From: JAHJCL01 sp964504075
GTDB taxonomy: Bacteria > Patescibacteriota > Minisyncoccia > Minisyncoccales > DG-74-3
Assembly: GCA_964504075.1 (NCBI GenBank)
Contig: CAZDCT010000013.1
Location: forward strand, 1 to 12,278
Reading direction: 5' to 3'
DNA: 12,278 nt
Part shown: piece after piece, positions 12,277 to 12,278 of the stretch
How positions within the stretch are numbered: the stretch's first letter is position 1
Layout: each line of letters opens with the position of its first letter
Position numbers and translations under genes: made by a program
The notes under the pieces: generated by a model
What the model was told of the DNA's origin: nothing
What the model saw: only the letters and a program-made list of their open reading frames with translations
Database searches by the model: none

Positions 12277-12278
12277 TT

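Noticed and set aside
1..12278. Alternative genetic code (TGA as Gly or Trp, known in some CPR groups)
   Set aside because: TGA ends PilM, PilN, PilO and the PKD gene exactly at operon junctions or at the promoter, and no conserved domain is interrupted by TGA.
1..12278. CRISPR arrays, insertion sequences, integration sites at the tRNAs
   Set aside because: No spaced direct repeats, transposase or integrase genes, terminal inverted repeats or duplicated tRNA 3' ends are visible in the window.

Overview
The window looks like a piece of an AT-rich genome from the Candidate Phyla Radiation, most likely a Parcubacteria-like (Patescibacteria) lineage. This is inferred from the compact PilB-PilC-pseudopilin-PilM-PilN-PilO order without a following PilP/PilQ, the histidine kinase N-terminus, low GC, very tight gene packing, tRNA genes without an encoded CCA, and sparse Shine-Dalgarno sequences. 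Stops read as standard code 11: TGA ends the PilM, PilN and PKD reading frames. No single marker gene fixes the taxon.

Layout. Positions 59-1 (minus) hold a tRNA-Arg(TCT) cut by the window edge, with its own near-consensus promoter. Positions 10073-92 (minus) are one unbroken block of twelve genes: histidine kinase, single-domain response regulator, PilB ATPase, PilC platform protein, four minor pseudopilins in the order GspH/FimT-, PilV/GspI-, PilW/GspJ- and PilX/GspK-like, then PilM, PilN, PilO and a small single-pass membrane protein. Neighbours overlap or lie at most 13 nt apart, so they probably form one polycistronic transcript. Its promoter (extended -10 TGCTATAAT) lies so close to the kinase ATG that the mRNA would be leaderless. 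Positions 10164-10309 (plus) carry tRNA-Pro(TGG) and tRNA-Gly(TCC), divergent from the pilus operon, followed by a hairpin that can terminate transcription from both sides. Positions 11953-10424 (minus) encode RNase Y with its own promoter, and 12276-12028 (minus) is the C-terminal end of a PKD-domain, probably surface, protein.

How it works together. PilM-PilN-PilO form the inner-membrane alignment complex; PilB powers and PilC anchors pilus extension. The four minor pseudopilins match the tip-complex set (H-I-J-K) of type II secretion and type IV pili. Within the window there is no major pilin, prepilin peptidase (PilD), retraction ATPase (PilT) or secretin. Absence of PilP/PilQ right after PilO fits a cell envelope without a classical outer membrane. 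The kinase/regulator pair at the head of the operon suggests that pilus assembly is under phospho-signalling control.

There is no mobile element, CRISPR array or riboswitch that I can support. The only gene-free stretches are short (60-91, 10074-10163, 10310-10423, 11954-12027) and all are accounted for by promoters, a terminator or spacers. The most unusual items are the leaderless operon promoter, a pseudopilin with Ser instead of Gly at the processing site, a phage-structural-like module inside the PilW-like protein, a 12-cysteine PilX-like tip protein, a PilB without its zinc tetracysteine, and a sensor-less kinase with a membrane-proximal cysteine pair.
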